A stretch of 16,616 nucleotides of DNA from Avimonoglobus sp965151315 (GTDB taxonomy: Bacteria > Bacillota > Clostridia > UBA1381), in contig CBCTZG010000060.1 of assembly GCA_965151315.1 (NCBI GenBank), forward strand, positions 1-16,616, written 5' to 3'. The position numbers and the translations under genes were made by a program. Positions within the stretch are counted from its first letter, which is position 1. The number at the start of each line of letters is the position of its first letter. Below, in pieces: positions 13,643 through 16,616 of this stretch. Under the pieces are notes generated by a model. That model was not told where the DNA came from. It ran no database searches and saw only the letters and a list, made by a program, of their open reading frames with translations.

Positions 13643-14053
13643 TTAATTTTTATCTGGTAAATTATCACGATAAATCAAATTGTCATTTTCATCATACAGT
13701 TTTGGAGAATTTTCAGGGTCATTTGGCTCGTAATATTGTACCATAGCAAGTGACCGCCGAATGAATGTGCCATCATCAAATTCCCTGATGATAGTCTGTG
13801 TATTGGATTCTTCTGTGGGGTGGAATGCCTCTTTTAAAAGTTTCACACATTCACAATAGGGTGCCTGAATATAAACCCCGAAAGGCACATCGTAATCGTC
13901 GTACTCTATATCAGTTACACCATTTTCATCATATTTTGTCTGAATGCACGCTCCATCAGTATAAAAAATCACTCTTGACATATCGTTGCCATTAATTGGA
14001 AACTTTTTACCGGGTTCAATCGTGCCAAATTCTTTTACAATTTTTTTACTCAT
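13643..14053 (-). CDS. Hypothetical acidic protein of the element
   Basis: 136-aa protein not recognised. It begins MSKKIVKEFGTIEPGKKFPI, is soluble and acidic, and has no signal peptide, membrane segment or cysteine cluster beyond PYCEC at about 80-84. The C-terminal third is rich in Asp, Asn and Glu (YYEPNDPENSPKLYDENDN). The ATG at 14053 is preferred to one 9 nt upstream because AAAGGAT then has normal spacing. The start overlaps the rep stop by 8 nt, so it is co-translated with rep and may work with it. No function is proposed. Confidence 0.7.
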   Translation of the reverse strand: MSKKIVKEFGTIEPGKKFPINGNDMSRVIFYTDGACIQTKYDENGVTDIEYDDYDVPFGVYIQAPYCECVKLLKEAFHPTEESNTQTIIREFDDGTFIRRSLAMVQYYEPNDPENSPKLYDENDNLIYRDNLPDKN

Positions 14054-14867
14054 TTTTTTCATCCTTTCTAATATACACTTCTTTTTGAATGCCTTGTACT
14101 TTTACGGTTTCGCCGTCTACGGAAACAATATTGACAGAAAAACGCTCTTTATTTTGCAGTTTCATGCCTTCCACCAATTTCATCGCGTCTGCATAAGTCA
14201 TCTTTTCGGTTGGCGGATACACAATCCCTTTTGAATGCCTGAATATTCGGCAGTTCGGCTGATAAAATTTCACCCTGTCACGCTTTTTCGGGTTCTGAAA
14301 TATATTTACATATTTCGCCAACCGTTCAACACCTCTCAGGCCTTTAATGGGTTGGATATACACATTGTTCTGTCCCCATGCAGAGCACAACCAGTCGCGG
14401 TCAATCCACAATTCTTTTTGCGTTACATCTTTTAAAAATGCGTGAACGTGCAGCAGACCGCTTGCTGTGTATTCCAAAATAACCAGATACTCAAGGTTGG
14501 GATATTTTCGCCTGACCTTACGCCAGAATAGTTTTAGGTCATAGCTCAAGGTCTTTGGTGAAACGTATGTTCCATCGTATCCAAGTGTTAAAAGCACCTC
14601 ATTTTTATTACCAAAAAAATTGTTCAAAATAAGTGCGTCCTGCTGCTTAAATGTATTTTTCAAACTGCGCTCGGAATCTTTGCGGTTTTTAGAGTGGGCG
14701 AAGCGAAAAACCTCGCCCGTCTCTAAATTCAGACATTCTTCGTTGCTGATTCGCCTTGTTTTGAACTCTGTGGGTTGCCGGTCTAACACTGTAATCTGGA
14801 TTTTGTTGTGAAATCTCATGACCGTTACATCAGCAGTCGGCGGGATTTCTTTGGCTTCTTCTGTCAT
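14046..14867 (-). CDS. HUH-type rolling-circle replication initiator (Rep)
   Basis: 273-aa protein with the ordered motifs of HUH endonucleases that start rolling-circle replication. Motif 1 is VLLTLGYD (about 91-98). Motif 2 is LLHVHAFLKD with metal-binding H140 and H142, preceded by YLVILEYTASG. The tyrosine motif is RLAKYVNIFQNPKK, where Y186 is the likely nucleophile. Such proteins nick a hairpin or iteron-flanked origin and bind the 5' end covalently. The ATG at 14867 follows the upstream gene's stop by 4 nt with CAGGAAA before it; an ATG at 14888 is possible. It lies between two small genes in one leftward unit. Family relation (plasmid, phage or integrative-element Rep) cannot be settled here; the motifs are clear. 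A mobilisation relaxase is less likely given its size and motif order. Confidence 0.78.
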   Translation of the reverse strand: MTEEAKEIPPTADVTVMRFHNKIQITVLDRQPTEFKTRRISNEECLNLETGEVFRFAHSKNRKDSERSLKNTFKQQDALILNNFFGNKNEVLLTLGYDGTYVSPKTLSYDLKLFWRKVRRKYPNLEYLVILEYTASGLLHVHAFLKDVTQKELWIDRDWLCSAWGQNNVYIQPIKGLRGVERLAKYVNIFQNPKKRDRVKFYQPNCRIFRHSKGIVYPPTEKMTYADAMKLVEGMKLQNKERFSVNIVSVDGETVKVQGIQKEVYIRKDEKNE

Positions 14868-14871
14868 ATAT

Positions 14872-15102
14872 TTATTTTTCCTGCTCATGTTCCTCAACCC
14901 ACTTCCAAATCTCGTCATCAATAATCTGAGGGTGTCTGATGAACCAACGGTGAATTTCGTTAGCTTTTTCCAACATCTCGTTGCTGATAGATAACATTTC
15001 ATCTGCCGTTGACGAGGGTTCCTCAATGTAAAGGGCTAACGTAATGACAAGATTTCTTAACACAAACAATTCATTTAAAACATCGATATTATATTGATAC
15101 AT
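14872..15102 (-). CDS. Small helical hypothetical protein upstream of rep
   Basis: 76-aa protein beginning MYQYNIDVLNELFVLRNLVI. It is mainly helical and acidic, with FIRHPQIIDDEIWKWVEEHE at the C-terminus. No domain is recognised. The ATG at 15102 has AAAGGATG 6 nt upstream; an ATG 9 nt earlier would overlap that site. It is the first clear gene of the leftward rep unit and ends 4 nt before the rep start. A copy-control or accessory replication role would suit its place but is only a guess. Confidence 0.65.
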   Translation of the reverse strand: MYQYNIDVLNELFVLRNLVITLALYIEEPSSTADEMLSISNEMLEKANEIHRWFIRHPQIIDDEIWKWVEEHEQEK

Positions 15103-15129
15103 AAAAGTCATCCTTTCATATCTCCATTA

Positions 15130-15213
15130 TTAGCGGTTTCCTACTAAACTTTTTCGTGCGCTATTTAATGAGCGTTTATCACCTCCTTGGCAAGGGCCCC
15201 TTGCTGGTTTCAT
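15130..15213 (-). CDS. Possible 27-aa leader peptide of the rep unit
   Basis: An open frame MKPARGPCQGGDKRSLNSAR plus seven residues, basic and glycine-rich, lies between the control region and the rep unit. No ribosome binding site precedes its ATG, and a possible -10 (TAGAAT) overlaps the start, so it may not be translated from there. The same stretch contains a palindrome and an 11-nt Shine-Dalgarno-like sequence, so it may be an untranslated regulatory leader. Confidence 0.25.
   Translation of the reverse strand: MKPARGPCQGGDKRSLNSARKSLVGNR
15178..15204 (-). promoter_or_regulatory. Palindrome plus orphan perfect Shine-Dalgarno in the rep leader
   Basis: GCAAGGGCCCCTTGC (15190-15204; 7-bp arms, one central base) is followed in the leftward direction by AAGGAGGTGAT (15178-15188). 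That sequence is complementary to the last 11 bases of the 16S rRNA tail (ATCACCTCCTT). No standard start codon lies 5-12 nt after it. It could load ribosomes to stabilise the mRNA 5' end, as described for STAB-SD sequences, or serve a very short leader. Confidence 0.45.
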
Positions 15214-15240
15214 TCTATCAGATTTTTTTTGCAAATTGAA

Positions 15241-15269
15241 TTGATTTTCATTCCTGCATGATATATAAT
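15241..15269 (+). promoter_or_regulatory. Sigma-A promoter of the DUF6076-like gene
   Basis: TTGATT (15241-15246), 17-nt spacer, perfect TATAAT (15264-15269), about 40 nt before the TTG start. It diverges from the rep unit. Confidence 0.75.
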
Positions 15270-15281
15270 AGTTTGCAGGAA
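15251..15281. promoter_or_regulatory. Candidate operator flanking the -10 box
   Basis: Perfect 8-bp arms TTCCTGCA (15251-15258) and TGCAGGAA (15274-15281) with a 15-bp spacer enclose the TATAAT of the promoter. A dimeric repressor bound here would block RNA polymerase. The spacing would place the arms about 23 bp apart centre to centre, roughly two helical turns, on one face. Confidence 0.5.
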
Positions 15282-15309
15282 AAAATATATAATCAAAGGA
15301 GTAATAATT

Positions 15310-16389
15310 TTGAAATTTTTTAATGGCGTTTATTATATACTGGAACAAAATACCAAGACGAACGAAATATTAGAGTACATGCTTCCCTGTGATAAAGTCT
15401 CTGAATGCAGAAATGTAATTCATATAGAAGACATAAAAGGGATAGATTTTCCAAACCATTTTTTGACCTGTTATTGTAAACTGGCATCGAAATTTAATAA
15501 AATTCGTATCAATAAAGATTTAACAGAACCTTTCAAGGCAGGACGCTCTTTATCGCCTTTATATAATCATATAGTTAGTGAGGCATACATTAAAGATACA
15601 AAAAAATATTTTGACTATATTGAAATGTTTGTCAATCACCTCTGCAATTTTAAAAAGAAAAAAGAGTTTATACGCTCATTGGACTGGCTCAGTTATCATA
15701 CTAAAATAGATATTCCTACATCTGTTTATCATTTTTCAACAGAGGGGATATTTGATAATATAGATAATGCTCCGTTACAATTTGATTCTGGTTTTGAAAC
15801 ATTTAAATTTGACATTCTAAAATATGACGCAGTTAAAGAATCAAAAGAATATATTTGGGAAATAGATGATGAATATTATGATGATATAAATTTTTCTATC
15901 AAGAGCAACCTTCCTTCGTATAATATCTTAGTGTATAAGATTGACAATGCTATGGAATTATTTTTGTTAAGTTTAGAATTGTTATATGAGAGCAAACATA
16001 TTATGAAAACTTGTGAATTCTGCAAGTTGCCCTTTGTTCCCATGAACAGAACAGATGAAAAATATTGTGATTATTTTGAGTGTAAAAAAGAAGCACGAAA
16101 ACAAAAAGAATCTGAAAGATACAAACAAAAAAATATCAGTTTATACAAAATTATATATCAAAGATTCACTTATAGAATAGAGCAATGTCAAGGCAAAACA
16201 AAACGCTTTCAAGGTGTCGATTGGTTGAAGTTACGAGGGGACTTTGCAGATATCTACCAAAATAATAAAAAAATGAATAAAGATATACTAATAGAATGGT
16301 TAGATTCTGTAAATGATATGATGAACAAAAATGCAAAAGAAGGCAAACCATTTGTTTTACCCGAATTAGATATAATTGATGATGTCTGA
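15310..16389 (+). CDS. DUF6076-like protein with C-terminal zinc-finger motif
   Basis: 359-aa soluble protein, very AT-rich and with codon use unlike the chromosome. Residues 1 to about 225 show no recognised motif. At 235-258 is TCEFCKLPFVPMNRTDEKYC then DYFEC, a CX2C-X14-CX4C arrangement (C235, C238, C253, C258) that should bind zinc. A basic helix (KKEARKQKESERYKQKN) follows, the layout seen in DUF6076 and CGNR-like proteins of Firmicutes, which suggests nucleic-acid contact. Function is unknown. The TTG start has AAAGGAG (15295-15301) at 8 nt. It has its own promoter with a possible operator and a terminator downstream, so it is an autonomous cargo or regulatory gene of the element, transcribed away from rep. 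Confidence 0.72.
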   Translation: MKFFNGVYYILEQNTKTNEILEYMLPCDKVSECRNVIHIEDIKGIDFPNHFLTCYCKLASKFNKIRINKDLTEPFKAGRSLSPLYNHIVSEAYIKDTKKYFDYIEMFVNHLCNFKKKKEFIRSLDWLSYHTKIDIPTSVYHFSTEGIFDNIDNAPLQFDSGFETFKFDILKYDAVKESKEYIWEIDDEYYDDINFSIKSNLPSYNILVYKIDNAMELFLLSLELLYESKHIMKTCEFCKLPFVPMNRTDEKYCDYFECKKEARKQKESERYKQKNISLYKIIYQRFTYRIEQCQGKTKRFQGVDWLKLRGDFADIYQNNKKMNKDILIEWLDSVNDMMNKNAKEGKPFVLPELDIIDDV

Positions 16390-16616
16390 TGTCCTCTGGC
16401 TTTTCTATAAGGAGTTAATATTGGTATGGCTTAATAAAGCGTATCTGGGGTGATACAAGGCTGTTCTGTATTGCCTGACTTTTTCGTATAATTGAATAAT
16501 ATAGTTTACTGCAAAAAATAAGGCGCGGATTTTTTGTCCGCGTCTTTGTTATTGTAAAATATTGAGGGTGTGAAAAAAAGTCTGTAAATTTGATTCCTTC
16601 TATGATAGAATATAAA
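16390..16616. other. Downstream non-coding stretch at the window edge
   Basis: Beyond the terminator this stretch holds an AAGGAG (16409-16414) before a TTG-initiated 10-codon frame, and a terminal segment from about 16563 (GAGGGTGTGAAAAAAAGTCT) that resembles an IS256-family inverted repeat. Neither is certain. No cotJC sequence is recognised. Confidence 0.4.
16522..16550 (+). terminator. Intrinsic terminator after the DUF6076-like gene
   Basis: GGCGCGGA / TCCGCGTC (16522-16529, 16537-16544; 8 bp with one G:U) with a T-rich loop, followed by TTTGTTATT. On the minus strand it is followed by CTTATTTTTTG, so it could work in both directions. Confidence 0.65.

Larger units (their letters stand above)
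11662..16616. mobile_element. Integrated element with serine recombinase and HUH replication protein, right end outside window
   Basis: Everything from the cotJC break to the window edge differs from the flank: lower GC, strongly so after 15200, and no housekeeping genes. Contents: large serine recombinase at the left tip, companion 44-aa ORF, structured non-coding region, hypothetical gene, HUH Rep, small hypothetical gene, divergent control region, DUF6076-like gene. No cotJC 3' sequence or copy of the attL core was found before 16616. The gene set suggests an integrative element able to replicate after excision. No conjugation or phage-structure gene is visible. Confidence 0.8.

Noticed and set aside
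15130..15348. 72-codon minus-strand frame starting MFQYIINAIK
   Set aside because: Its first half crosses the divergent promoter and the start of the DUF6076-like gene; only the last 27 codons could be a leader peptide.
1..16616. CRISPR arrays, tRNA or rRNA genes
   Set aside because: No regularly spaced repeats and no tRNA cloverleaf or rRNA sequence were seen on either strand.

Overview
The window comes from an anaerobic, endospore-forming, hydrogen-metabolising member of the Firmicutes (class Clostridia, plausibly a gut Lachnospiraceae or Eubacteriaceae relative). The evidence is an oxygen-sensitive class III ribonucleotide reductase (nrdD-nrdG), an [FeFe]-hydrogenase maturase (hydE), a cotJ spore-coat operon, strong AGGAGG ribosome binding sites and frequent TTG starts. 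No species can be named from the sequence alone.

Positions 1-11660 are GC-rich chromosome. From the left: a K+/H+ antiporter with two C-terminal RCK_C-like domains (minus); a dNTP-supply operon nrdD-nrdG-dut (minus) whose promoter carries two candidate NrdR boxes four helical turns apart; an acyl-CoA thioesterase (plus); a three-gene operon hydE - DUF2752 membrane protein - CpXC protein with overlapping genes (plus); an unusual Enzyme I-like protein that stops where the N-terminal half of PTS Enzyme I ends but keeps the active-site histidine (plus); a decayed IS3-family relic; guaB (minus); and the spore-coat operon cotJA-cotJB-cotJC (plus).

cotJC is cut after codon 62. From there to the right edge the DNA becomes AT-rich and belongs to an integrated mobile element whose far end lies outside the window. 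The element starts with a TndX/TnpX-type large serine recombinase read towards the junction. Its last codons and stop lie in cotJC DNA. Next come a 44-aa companion ORF, a structured 283-bp non-coding region resembling a rolling-circle double-strand origin (direct repeats next to a GC-rich hairpin), a hypothetical gene, an HUH-type replication initiator, a second small hypothetical gene, a divergent control region, and a very AT-rich gene for a DUF6076-like protein with a four-cysteine zinc-finger motif.

The main hypothesis is that this is an excisable, probably rolling-circle-replicating element in a spore-coat gene. That would parallel the skin/sigK and SPbeta/spsM intervening elements, where excision during sporulation restores the host gene. 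Its regulation, right end and the 3' half of cotJC cannot be seen here.
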